Below, piece by piece: positions 1 through 9,313 of a stretch of DNA of 27,396 bases (position 1 is its first letter; each line of letters starts with the position of its first letter). Location of the stretch: contig MSJH02000412.1 in the NCBI GenBank assembly GCA_001931875.2, positions 1 to 27,396 on the forward strand, written 5' to 3'. The notes below the pieces were generated by a model that did no database searches, was not told the DNA's origin, and worked only from the letters and a program-made list of their open reading frames with translations. Made by a program: the position numbers and the translations under genes. This DNA is from Byssochlamys sp. IMV 00236 (taxonomy: Eukaryota > Ascomycota > Eurotiomycetes > Eurotiales > Thermoascaceae).

Positions 1-484
1 AAAAAAAAAAAAGAAAGAAACAGGTTTACAAGAAACAGCCACAATACCATCAAGAGTAACTGTTGATCATGTGTGTTAAAGAAGGATTGGAGGATTGACT
101 AATTACAGTCCGTCGAAAGACAGAAAGCAAATGTCTCATGTTCATAAACTAAATATTTCCTGACACTTGAGCTTTTATAAATAATAATGGCCAAATAAGT
201 AACAATCATGGATCTTAAAAGTTACATAAAAAAGAAAGGGGGGAATCTTTTTGTTGAATATGTATGCATTTGGTCTCATTATCATACAGGAAGATTGCCC
301 CCCTCCATGCTGATATATACTCTTGTTGAATGACTCAAAAGAGTAGCTTGACGTGTAACACTGTAAATATGCATAAAAACATGCATTTATATTAATATGG
401 TGTTATTATCAACCCCTTCTTCTTTTTTTTTTTTTTTTTTCTTTTTAATTTTATTTTAAATAAAATGTTAATATCCTTTCTGCT
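1..484. other. Left edge, no gene recognised
   Basis: This stretch lies downstream of the E2F stop codon. It starts with 12 A and has a T18 run at 423-440. No reading frame with recognisable content was found on either strand. I looked on the minus strand for a further E2F exon with the acidic pRB-binding motif and saw none. It probably holds the E2F 3' UTR. Confidence 0.5.
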
Positions 485-1276
485 TCAAAGATACACGTAG
501 ATGCTGTTTGGAGCAATCTGAGACACGAATATAACACTTTGTTTTGGTTATCTACCCTTGTTTATTAATATAAATACATACAAGTATTATCTTAAATTTA
601 CCTTTTTCTTATCAGTCAGTTTCTTGATAGGATAATAATCATTTGTGTGAACTTCAATATCTGTATCATATGGCGCATTCACCACCACAAAGGATTCACG
701 CTCTGCATTAATCATGAGTTCAAATCTTGTTAGATCATCAAGAGTAAGATAACAATCAGATCCATTTGACATGAGAACCCGCTCGATGTCAAGATCGACT
801 TGTTGCTTGATATCGTTCAGTTGCTTATATTCTTTTTCTAGGCTTTGATTTTGATTCTTTAATGATTGAAGTCGTTGTTGAAGTTTAGCTATCTCACATG
901 TATCCTGCATGTTTCCTCTGTTTCTATATTAGTATCATAAGATAGATAAGGTTGTATACTTACATCCATTGTACGTGATTTTTTGAATTCTTTTCAATCA
1001 ATTGAATGCCTTCGAGTACATTTGTGATATCATAGATACGCCTCTTTTGTACCTTTAACTGTGATGCGGCACAATTCAAGTCAAGGTCGCCATGAGCGCT
1101 CGAGCGAAGTAATGCAATGAATTTTTTGGTTAATAGACCAAGAGATGAATCGTATCGACATGTCGAAGTCATTGTGTGTTGTGCTACAGATACACAAAAG
1201 TTACATTCTGACTCTTTATCAAAGGATATCACTTACTGTTTTCCTTTGAGCAAATGGTTGAATAATTGTTATTCAT
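485..1276 (-). CDS. E2F-type winged-helix transcription factor
   Basis: This is a DNA-binding regulator of the E2F family, which controls G1/S genes in the nucleus, usually as a dimer with DP. Exons on the minus strand are 1276-1237, 1183-964, 917-602 and 517-485, giving 202 aa; introns are 53, 46 and 84 nt with good GT/AG ends and branch sites (TACTAAT in intron 2). Residues 23-88 are the winged helix, with [13 protein letters not shown] and the family signature [13 protein letters not shown] at 61-73, ending VQWIG. Residues about 92-130 form the dimerisation coiled coil, and about 140-202 resemble the marked box, ending IYVYL. The start at 1276 gives a short exon 1; M18 is an alternative. 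The protein stops right after the marked box, so it lacks the C-terminal transactivation and pRB-binding region of E2F1-5. The last exon is the least certain; without it the frame ends at 587. Confidence 0.88.
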
Positions 1277-1743
1277 TACTTTTTTGTGTAAAGAAGAAGA
1301 AGGAAAGGAAAAAAAAAAAAAAGCGATTTTAATAGAAAAGTTAATTTAAAAATAAGGAGGGAAAATAAAAAAGGAGGGAAAAAATATACGCATACAAATG
1401 CATGATGGCCATACAACCTGTAAACTTACTTTGTGACATTTCTTTATTGTTTTTACTGCTCTATTTTTGATATTTCAATGAGAAACTATTGTTAGATATC
1501 TTTTTTTTATACGTAATTATAATAAACATGTGGTCTGAAAAGGCATTCATGTGGATGGTCTTGTTTGTTTGTGTGGCAATCGATTTCTCTCCTTGTATAC
1601 ATACTCATTCATTGTCCATTTGCGTGACACTTGTTTAAACAACATTTAATCTATTTATAACCATGTTATCTTGATCTTATGTCAATCCTTTTCTTTTTCT
1701 CTCCTTTCCTTTATTTTTTCTCTCTCTTTCTCTTTTGTCTCCT

Positions 1744-1762
1744 TGTGTGTGTGTGTGTGTGT
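1744..1762. repeat. (TG)n microsatellite
   Basis: About nine TG units inside a longer pyrimidine-rich stretch (1680-1770) upstream of E2F. Confidence 0.85.
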
Positions 1763-1882
1763 ATCCATCTGTCCAGACTCATTATCAAGGGCGCTTCTTT
1801 CCCCCTTACTTTCATTTTATGCATGCAACCGGTCTTTATATGTTTAAGACAATGTTTCGTATGTTCTTTCCGTCTAATCTCC

Positions 1883-1906
1883 CTCTCTCTCTCTCTCTCT
1901 CTCTCT
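1883..1906. repeat. (CT)12 microsatellite
   Basis: Twelve perfect CT units in the intergenic region between the E2F start and the RCC1-like stop. On the minus strand this is a GA tract about 600 bp upstream of the E2F start. Confidence 0.9.
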
Positions 1907-2025
1907 ATAAACCCGTTGATATCCTACCTTCATTTTGTATATAAATATATACAAAAGAAAGGAGGGAAAAAATAAAAGTATCATTGGTCCATTCAATCAA
2001 GCCATGTGCGCTTGCATATGTTTAT

Positions 2026-3404
2026 TTATACGTCTTCACATAAAATCATTGCATGATTCACGCCCAAAGAAACATCAAGCACCTTTCTATCCACATTTAC
2101 GTGATTAGGCACAAACGCATGTTCATGATGGCCAAGTCCTAATCGGCCACTAGGTCCATTCAACCCCCATGTATAAAGTTGTCCATCCTCTACAAAACAA
2201 ATTAGACTCAATCTTGTGTACATATGCACCTACCTGTCAGAGCTGCTGCGTAATCTGTTGAGGCGTACACTTTGACAACTTTTTCTAATCCCTTTATTTC
2301 CTTCAACTCTAAACTTTCAATCATTTCAGGGCCAAGACCAAGAGCGCCATAACCGCATGAGTAAACATGACCATCCTCAGTCAAGACGATTGAGAAAGGG
2401 CCTCCGGCTGCCACATCCATCACCCGACCCATGTTGACTTTTAATGGCTCTAGAATCTATTATATGGTAAGGGCGTATACATATTCTGATTACTCATTTC
2501 TTCTTTACCCTGTCAATCTTCTTTCCCTGCATGCCCTGACCATACTCCGAGTTCCCCCAGGTCCAGAGTGTATGTTTATTTGTGAGTAGGAGAGTGAAAT
2601 CTGTTGAAGACGATAGTTTTTTAATTGAACAGTCGATAGACACTTGACTCGGTATGTCCTTATCATCACACCCTTGTCCTAACTGTCCATCAGCACCCCA
2701 TCCCATAGCATAGACATAATGATCTACATAAAAGTTATAACCTTATTGCCATGATCGATTATCTTACCTGTGGCTAATACAGTATTGTCTAGACCACAAA
2801 CAATGTGCTCAATCACTCCATCCAGTTTCACATTTTGCAGTGTACTCTCTGCGGCTAATTCTCCTGGTACCGTGTTCTTGTTTTTTCCTATTCCCAATTG
2901 TCCATACATATTATTGCCAAACGAATACAGCTGAGTTTCTATATCAACATTAACATCTGTTTCCCCTCCCCCCCCTTCTTCTCCTTTTTTTTTCTTTACT
3001 TTTATCCTTTTCTGTTACAACATGTGAATGCTCTCTTCCACACGCCAAGAATTTTATCTTGTTCTCCTTGTCACTGTAGATCTTTGATCCACCTTGATTG
3101 GAAATATTGCCATTTCCTAATTGTCCACTCTTATTCAAACCAAAGCTATATACACTATTCATGTCTGTACCAAGGAGAGAATGACCCCAGCCAGTGGCCA
3201 AATGCGTCACAGTTTCGTCTTTCTAACAAAAAGCAATTAGCTCTTTTTTCTTTTTTTTCTTTCTTGAATTACAGGTAAAGCATAATCATCCAATTGTTTC
3301 AAAAGTTGAGGTTTATTCAATACTCTATCCATAGAACCCTTCAACAAGGGTAACGCCTGTGTTTGTCCCCAACCATACAAAACTGTTCTATTTAATCTCT
3401 GCAT
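2026..3404 (-). CDS. RCC1-repeat (beta-propeller) protein, possibly RCC1L-like
   Basis: Exons are 3404-3273, 3222-3000, 2956-2768, 2723-2509, 2456-2234 and 2189-2026, giving 381 aa. Introns are 43 to 52 nt and all junctions keep phase. The protein is a run of RCC1 repeats, seen as YSFGLNKSGQLGNG, YSFGNNMYGQLGIG, MGWGADGQLGQG, WTWGNSEYGQG, YSCGYGALGLG and YTWGLNGPSGRLGLG. That number fits one seven-bladed propeller with little else. Such proteins act as exchange factors or scaffolds. The N-terminus (MQRLNRTVLYGWG) is basic and could be a short mitochondrial signal, which would fit the RCC1L/WBSCR16 group, but this is inference. It is divergent from the M49 peptidase gene, with 156 bp between starts. 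It is not clearly the nuclear Ran exchange factor. Confidence 0.87.
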
Positions 3405-3560
3405 TCAAAAAAAAAAAAAAATGACAGGAGCCCTGAATGTCGTATTTTCCCTTTTTTAGCGCCAAATTTACTTTTTTGGATTCTGGGTTTCATTGAGCTC
3501 TTTGATTTATTTTGCCCACGCTGCATTTTTGTTCAATGCCCCCCTTTTCTCTTTTTCTAT
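3405..3560. promoter_or_regulatory. Divergent promoter with consensus E2F-type site
   Basis: A 156-bp gap separates two start codons facing away from each other (RCC1-like at 3404, M49 peptidase at 3561). It holds an A/T tract at the left and GCGCCAAA at 3459-3466, which read on the minus strand is TTTGGCGC, a perfect match to the known E2F consensus TTTSSCGC. Whether the site is used is inference. Confidence 0.5.
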
Positions 3561-5255
3561 ATGACTACAACTATTCGTTCACTGACTGATCGCCTTGCTC
3601 GTTTTGCACTTTATGAGTGTACTGCCGATTTATCTCACTTGCATCCTAAAGAACACGCTGCCTTGAAACACTTGGTCAAGGCAGGCAAGTATATTGATCA
3701 ACTCTACATGAGGCAGGCATGGTCAGGCAATGAAGCACTTCGCGAGAAGTTACAAAAGGAAGGTAATAAAGACCTGTGCACCTTGTTTGAAATGTATAAA
3801 GGACCTTGGGTAAGTACGATACATGTATAGGAACATCAATGCTTACACTCAGCAGGCACGTGAAGACGACAATGTTGTGTTTGTAGACGGTGCTCCTAAA
3901 CGTCCTGAAGGTGGAAATTTCTATCCTGAAGACATGTCAAAGGAGGAATTCGAGAGCTGGGTAGCTACTTTGTCAGAAGAAGAACAGAAGCGAGCCAAGA
4001 GTTATTATACCGTCATCAGACGCGACGACAAGGGACAGCTCAAGCCAGTGCCTTACTCAGAAGCCTACTCTGATCTTTTACAGCCTGCAGCGGCTCATAT
4101 TCGCGATGCTGCTGAGGAACTAAAGGATGTGTACGAAAAGGGACATGAGGGAACTAGTATTTATGAATTTTTAACTTCTCGCGCCAAGGCATTTGAAACC
4201 AACGACTATATGGATTCTGAACTTGATTGGCTTCGACTTGGCAAATTCAACAATCTCGAAATCACACTCGGTCCTTATGAGCAGTACACAGATGGCCTCT
4301 TTACATTCAAGAGTGCTTATGAATTCTATATCCATGTTCGTGACGCTCATTCATCTCGTTTACTCGAAAAGTTCTCCGATCTTCAGTTTGTTGAAGATCG
4401 TTTGCCTATTCCTGAAAAGTATCGTAATAAGGACCTGGTCGTGGCTCCCATCGTTGTCGTCAATCAACTCTTTTCTGCTGGTGATGTTGCTGTAAGTTGC
4501 ATCTTTGTGTTTGTCAGTGAAAAACTAAACATGATTAGGTTCCCATGACTGCTGCATATAACCTTCCAAACGATGAAGAAGTCATCAAGAGAGGAGGATC
4601 TAAACTGGTGTTGATCAAGAATGTTCAAGAAGGAAAATTCGAACATGTCCTCAAGCCCATTGCGAATCAGATTCTGGCCAAAGACCAACTTCAATACTTG
4701 AGTAAAGACGCATTCACTACACACGTTTTACTTCATGAAGTATGTCATAGCAATGGTCCTCATCATACTCTCGATGGACATACCATCCGTTCAAAGCTAC
4801 AAGAATATCACTCTGCCTTTGAAGAAGCCAAGGCTGATATTGCTGCTCTCTTTGCAGCTGATATCATGGTCGATTGTGGCACGATTGATAATGTCACCCA
4901 AGAGCAGTTCTGGGTCACATTTTTAGCTTCGGCTTTCCGATCGATTCGATTCGGTATTCAAGAAGCGCATGGATTAGGTCAAGCCATGCAACTGAACTAT
5001 CTGGTAGAAAAGGGAGGCTTTATTTATGATGATCAAGATAAAGTGTTCCGTGTTGACTTTGAAAAGATTCGTCCAGCTGTCTCTGATTTGACGCACGATA
5101 TCTTGGTGCTTCAAGGAGATGGCGATAAGCAGGCAGTCACCGCCTTTTTGAAAAAGTATGGTGTGTTGGATGTAAACACAAAAGATGCTCTGGATCGTAT
5201 TGATCATGCTGGTATACCTGTTGATATTCGTCCTAGTTATCCTCTTTGTCAATAA
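3561..5255 (+). CDS. M49 (dipeptidyl-peptidase III-like) zinc metallopeptidase
   Basis: Exons are 3561-3809, 3853-4491 and 4539-5255, giving 534 aa. The protein belongs to the M49 clan of zinc peptidases that remove dipeptides from peptide N-termini in the cytosol. The zinc site is HEVCH at residues 362-366 followed by EEAKAD at 391-396, which supplies the third ligand. Classical DPP III has a six-residue HELLGH; this is the plain five-residue HEXXH form, and the length (about 530 aa rather than about 700) also fits the shorter, bacterial/plant-like branch. Activity as a dipeptidyl peptidase is therefore not assured. Intron 1 ends in CAGCAG, so exon 2 may begin at 3853 or 3856. Intron 2 has a clear AAACTAAAC branch site. 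The 3' end overlaps the convergent acidic-protein gene by 23 coding bases. Confidence 0.9.
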
Positions 5256-5749
5256 ACATACCATCTCCGAATTCTTCCAACATAAGCGTCAAGGCTCTTC
5301 TGGCTTCTTCTTCATCCTCTTCTTCTTCTTCACTTTCTTCACTTTCTTCATTTTCCAGATGATCATTTTGTGTGATGGTTGTCATTGTCGTATTATCATC
5401 ATCATTGTCTAGTTCTGTTGAGTATAAGGAATTGACACCTTTCACTTGTTCTTCTGTTATATTCTGCATTCTTACAAGTATATCATGTTGTTTCTATTAA
5501 TGTATGGGTTAGTTTATATAATTCATAAATCAAATACAAAGTACTTTTAAGTGTCCTAGTCTCTCAAGCCATACTGCTCGTAATTGCTTTAGCATTTCGT
5601 ATTCGTTTTCCAGTTTACTATAGATCTCACTTGATCTATCACTAAAAGAGGTATTTAGTCCTTGTCTTTTGTTAAAATGAATATTCATACGCTGATTTGA
5701 TTGACTTTGGTAATCGTGGTGGAGCATAGGACAAGTTTTGTTCTGCCAT
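5233..5749 (-). CDS. Small acidic coiled-coil protein, unknown function
   Basis: Exons are 5749-5691, 5641-5545 and 5493-5233, giving 138 aa; introns are 49 and 51 nt, with ACTAAAT and ACTAAC branch sites. The start MAEQNLSYAPPRL has a good AAAATGG context. I prefer it to the in-frame ATG at 5727, which would read through intron 1. Residues about 20-70 look like an alpha-helical coiled coil (SKLENEYEMLKQLRAVWLER), followed by a Ser/Glu-rich acidic block (ESEESEEEEEDEEE) and a short C-terminal helix (RRALTLMLEEFGDG). I do not recognise the family; a subunit of a nuclear complex is a guess. It shares a 226-bp divergent promoter region with the kinase gene, and its last codons overlap the M49 gene on the other strand. 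Confidence 0.75.
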
Positions 5750-5975
5750 TTTTAAGAAAAAAAAAAAAGAAAAAGAAAAAAGCGTGTCACTTTAAATACA
5801 ATAACAACAATGCGTACACAAAAAGAAAATGAAAAATTCTTTGAATTTTGATGCAGGCTAACGAAAGAAGCTTCAAAAGTTATTCGGATAGTTTTATTAT
5901 TTCTTCTTCATTTCTCATTTTTTACACTTGTCTGTGTGCGTGTTTGTGTGTGTGCGTGTGTGTTAAAAGAGCGTT
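5750..5975. promoter_or_regulatory. Divergent promoter region with GT-rich tract
   Basis: This is the 226-bp gap between the starts of the acidic-protein gene (-) and the kinase gene (+). It has a purine run near 5755-5780 and an imperfect GT/GTGC tract at 5931-5963, just upstream of the kinase start. No known factor site was identified. Confidence 0.45.
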
Positions 5976-7380
5976 ATGAATAGACTCATGGAGGTATTAT
6001 GAATAAAAGACGAATAATACACTCCATTGATACATACAACAGGTAAAATCAAGATCGAGAAAAGGCACATTTGAAAGCAGATATATCAAGCTGCATACAT
6101 TGGGAAGTGGTAACTTTGGCAAAGTTTATTTAGTAGAAGAAAAAGCCACAGGGAAATTGGTAAGTTGGATTTAATAACCCATAACTTTTCTTAACTCTTT
6201 TTAAAAGTGTGCTGCCAAGGTGGTCGATAAAAAGATATTCAAGGCAGGAGATCAAAAATTGCACGCAGAACGAGAGCAAAAGATCTGTGAAACGTTTGCT
6301 AAACGATTGACACATAAACATATCGTGCAGATCTATGATGTCTTTACAGAACAAGACTTGATATATATCATTATGGAATACGTTGAAGGTGGAGAGTTGT
6401 TTCATAAAATAAGAGAACAGAAAAGGCTGAATGAGCGGTTGGCTCGTAAATGGTTTCGAGAGATTATTGAAGCAGTTGATTATATTCATGATGTACATTT
6501 ATATATACTTATCCTTTTATTTTAAGCTAAAAATCAATCTTGTTTCCCCCCTTAGAATAACATTGTACACAGAGATCTAAAACCAGAGAATGGCAAGTAG
6601 GAAAAAAGAGAAAGAGAGAAAAAACTATTGATTTTAATAGATCAAGGCTAATTTTCAATATCCATAGTTCTCATCAACAATGCGTCTCAAGTACAACTGT
6701 GCGATTTTGGATTTGGAAATATGGTGAAGCAACGACGGGATATTCTGAGCACTTACTGTGGCAGTCCGTTTTATGCGGCACCAGAAATGGTCACTGCCAC
6801 ACCTTATGAAGGTCCACCTGCTGATCTATGGAGCTGTGGAGTCATCTTGTTTGCCATGTTGACAGGATCCTTACCTTTTCAAGCTGATCAAATGCCAGAA
6901 CTGTTTAGAAAGATTAAAGCAGGAGAATATCAGATACCCTCTCAAACACCAAGTAAAGCAGCGGACTTGATACGACGATTACTCTGTGTAGATGCTCGAA
7001 AACGAATTACAGCCAAAGAGTGCTTACTACACCCTTGGCTTACAGCAGAAGATGAGGAACCAAGACGACTGACTGATCATAGCTCACCTCAATCGATCTT
7101 GACTTATTCTTACCACCCTCCTTATTCTCCACCAAAATTCAAAATCATCTCAGAAGAGACACTGTCGTCTGCTGGCTTAGAGACCAAGCAACACTATTAT
7201 CCAAATGTTGTCGCAGAGAAAAAACCGTTCTTTTTACGCATGTTTAAAAGAAGGATGCAGATTGCGCCCACAGATAATCACTATAATGAGAAAAAGTTAC
7301 TGAAGCAGCGCGTTATGGGTAAATTTAGAAGCTTATTTGTTAGAAAATCATTACAACAGCCAAGAATGCTGGAATCTTAA
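5976..7380 (+). CDS. Ser/Thr protein kinase, CAMK/AMPK-related type
   Basis: Exons are 5976-5993, 6043-6159, 6208-6492, 6556-6592 and 6668-7380, giving 389 aa. Kinase landmarks are all present: glycine loop GSGNFGKV at 27-34, ATP-binding Lys in CAAK at 49, catalytic HRDLKPEN at 145-152, DFG at 165-167 and AAPE at 189-192, with a typical GCGVILFAML-like helix region (here SCGVILFAMLTG). The domain spans roughly residues 20-290; the activation loop (CGSPFYAAPEM) and GxLPF motif place it with CAMK-like (Snf1/AMPK-related) kinases. The basic C-terminal tail (about 290-389) has no domain I recognise. Exon 1 has only six codons but gives the only open path past an in-frame TGA at 6028-6030. The fourth intron (6593-6667) starts with GCAAGT, a GC-AG intron. 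Likely active; substrate unknown. Confidence 0.9.
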
Positions 7381-7426
7381 ATTATTTTTGTCTCTTTTCT
7401 TTTTTTAATAATAAATCTACAAACGA

Positions 7427-8636
7427 TTACTCCTTCAAGATGTTCTTTCGGATAAAGTTTGAAACAGTCTCAAAGACTACTAACAGAATACCACCTCCTG
7501 GACCTAATCTCAATACCTTGGGTAAGAATCCTCTGTATAATGAAGCGAATCTATTATAAAAGAGTTAATACATGTTATACTTTTAACAACAATATATTAC
7601 CCTTCTTCTCTAGCAACTAAAGCAACGGAAGGTACTGTCCAGTTATATTTTCTGACACCAACACCGTTATAACTTTGAATACGAGTCTTTACGACATCGA
7701 AGGGTGTATTGAATGCGGTTGCTACGATACCACCAACAGTACCAGCAGCGAAGTTGGTAAGACGCTGTTGATTAGGGTCCTAAACTTTGGATATTAGTTA
7801 TCCCGATTTTCCCACTTTTCTCTATGATGCGTACCTTGGGTTTGGGCATCAAATCTTTCACTTTGAAAATCAGACCAAAATAAGCACCGTTCCAGACGGC
7901 ATGACGCCACATGGTAGCTTCTAAACCATTGAATAAGGCCAATGTACCTTCTGCAGCAACGATCTTTCTAATAGTGTCGGCCGTTCCATTGTATTTTCCC
8001 AACTACACAATATATGATTGTTCACACTTGTCCTGTATATATATATATATATATATATATTCTTTTTCTTACGTTGGCCTTGTCTTGCATCCTCACTTTT
8101 ACCAATTCAAATGGCACGATAATCACAGCTTCTGTCACGCCTGCACTAACACCTGTCATGATCGATAAGGTCTGTGTAATCTTCTCAAAGCCAAAAAGCT
8201 TCTTGTAGATGGTAGTGTATTGTTCATTGGCGGCAAACTTGGTGGCACGCTTGGGTGCTTCGACCATGATGGGTGGTAAAATACCACGGTATAAGGAACC
8301 GGGTCTGAGGAGAGTGATATTAGTTTAGAATCAATACTTTTTCTTTTGTAATTACCCTTCAGTCTTGATCATGGATGTCATTGTGCCGATAATGCCAGTA
8401 CTTGTGCCAGTACTTAATTGAGCTCTTGTCTTTACGACTTGAAGTAAATGAATACATGCAGTTTCTTTCCCCTCTTATCACACTTACCATCTAAAGGATA
8501 CATGATCAGGATTTCTGATACACCAGCAATAGCGCCAGCCAAGAACTGGAAACCAAAAGGCAAAGCTATACGAAAAAGTTTAGTTTCATATGTTATGCAT
8601 GCCTTGTGCTTTACGTTTTTGAACAGCTTCAGGCAT
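7427..8636 (-). CDS. ODC1: Mitochondrial 2-oxodicarboxylate carrier (SLC25 family)
   Basis: Exons are 8636-8615, 8565-8488, 8437-8356, 8304-8073, 8002-7835, 7779-7601 and 7550-7427, giving 294 aa, the normal size of an SLC25 carrier. The three family signatures are present: PLDVVKTR at 31-38, PFELVKVR at 125-132 and PFDVVKTR at 220-227, one per two-helix repeat. The stretch EAPKRATKFAANE (from residue 76) and the C-terminus LRLGPGGGILLVVFE are characteristic of the ODC group. These carriers exchange 2-oxoadipate and 2-oxoglutarate across the inner membrane, linking lysine and other amino-acid metabolism to the cytosol. The choice between ODC1 and ODC2 paralogues cannot be made. Introns are 49 to 70 nt; the 70-nt one contains a TA microsatellite. 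The gene is convergent with the kinase gene, 46 bp apart. Confidence 0.92.
8036..8061. repeat. (TA)13 microsatellite inside carrier intron
   Basis: Thirteen TA units fill the middle of the intron at 8072-8003 and explain its extra length (70 nt against about 50 for its neighbours). Confidence 0.9.
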
Positions 8637-8649
8637 TCTAATCTATTTT

Positions 8650-8681
<32 letters not shown>

Positions 8682-9313
8682 GAAAGACGCAATAGATGAA
8701 TCAGAGATCTTTTGTTAAACAAAAAACAGTCCGCGCTTTCTTTTTTTTTTCCCATCTACAGCCTACTTTTAATGAATTATGGACAATTTTTACTAAATTT
8801 GCCCAATCATATCCACTGTTGTATTCTATTCCACGTCAGATCGACTAATGTTAAATGGCCTGATTTGGCCAATAGAAAAGCGGGGTATATTGATGCTGAA
8901 TTCATTTATAAAAAAAGGATTTTCAAGTGTTTAGAATTGTTGTAACTTGTATATTATTACTAAAGTTTCATTCTCGGCACTTGGGGTTGTGATGGTCTGA
9001 TAATCTCTTAAAAGATCTCCCCACACACACACAAATACAGTAGTCATAAAGTGTAACAAAAAAGATCCTTTTTTCCTCTTTAATGTAACGCGTGCCTTTT
9101 ATCCAAAAAGGAATCCAAAGTGATCACATAAGATACGCATTACATACATTATAATCTTTATTTGAATGAGACTTTGTCATCCCCTTTTTATCTGCTTTTT
9201 ACCAAAACGTTGGAGCATGCGCGTGTCTGATGGTGGTTGATAATTTCAAGCTCAGCCATGACACTGAGAGTCACTCTCCTTCCCTTTCTATTTTTTTTTT
9301 TTTCTTTTCAAAA
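8637..9313. promoter_or_regulatory. Divergent intergenic region, carrier and metaxin genes
   Basis: This 677-bp gap lies between the starts of the carrier (-) and the metaxin-like gene (+), the longest promoter region in the gene-rich part. It contains an AAAG repeat (8651-8686), an ACGCGT motif at 9088-9093 of the MBF (MluI box) type, and T-rich tracts just before the metaxin ATG. No coding content was recognised; an open frame at 8712-8945 is not convincing. Confidence 0.45.
8651..8686. repeat. (AAAG)n microsatellite
   Basis: Nearly perfect tetranucleotide repeat, 15 bp upstream of the carrier start codon; on the carrier's strand it reads as a CTTT pyrimidine tract in the likely 5' UTR. 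Confidence 0.9.

Larger units (their letters stand above)
1277..2025. other. Intergenic region between E2F and RCC1-like genes
   Basis: This 749-bp stretch joins the E2F start to the RCC1-like stop, so it should hold the E2F promoter and the RCC1-like 3' UTR. It is rich in pyrimidine tracts and has TG and CT microsatellites (1744-1762 and 1883-1906). The open frames here (for example 1679-1975) encode only low-complexity Phe/Leu/Ser runs and are not believable genes. Confidence 0.5.

Noticed and set aside
1679..1975. 98-aa plus-strand frame
   Set aside because: It is Phe/Leu/Ser low complexity produced by T, TG and CT tracts in an intergenic region.
2898..3278. 126-aa plus-strand frame
   Set aside because: It is antisense to well-supported RCC1-like exons and crosses two of their introns.
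5530..5727. Start of the acidic protein at 5727
   Set aside because: This frame reads through a 49-nt intron with a clear branch site; the ATG at 5749 has better context and joins in phase.
6130..6498. 122-aa minus-strand frame
   Set aside because: It is the shadow of the kinase exons, which carry all the conserved motifs.
9088..9093. ACGCGT (MBF-type box) upstream of the metaxin-like gene, also at 16306-16311
   Set aside because: A six-base motif is too common to claim; one copy is in the gene-free region.
9230..9313. Upstream in-frame extension of the metaxin-like protein
   Set aside because: It runs through a T-rich tract and gives a poly-Phe segment; the ATG at 9314 starts a normal metaxin N-terminus.
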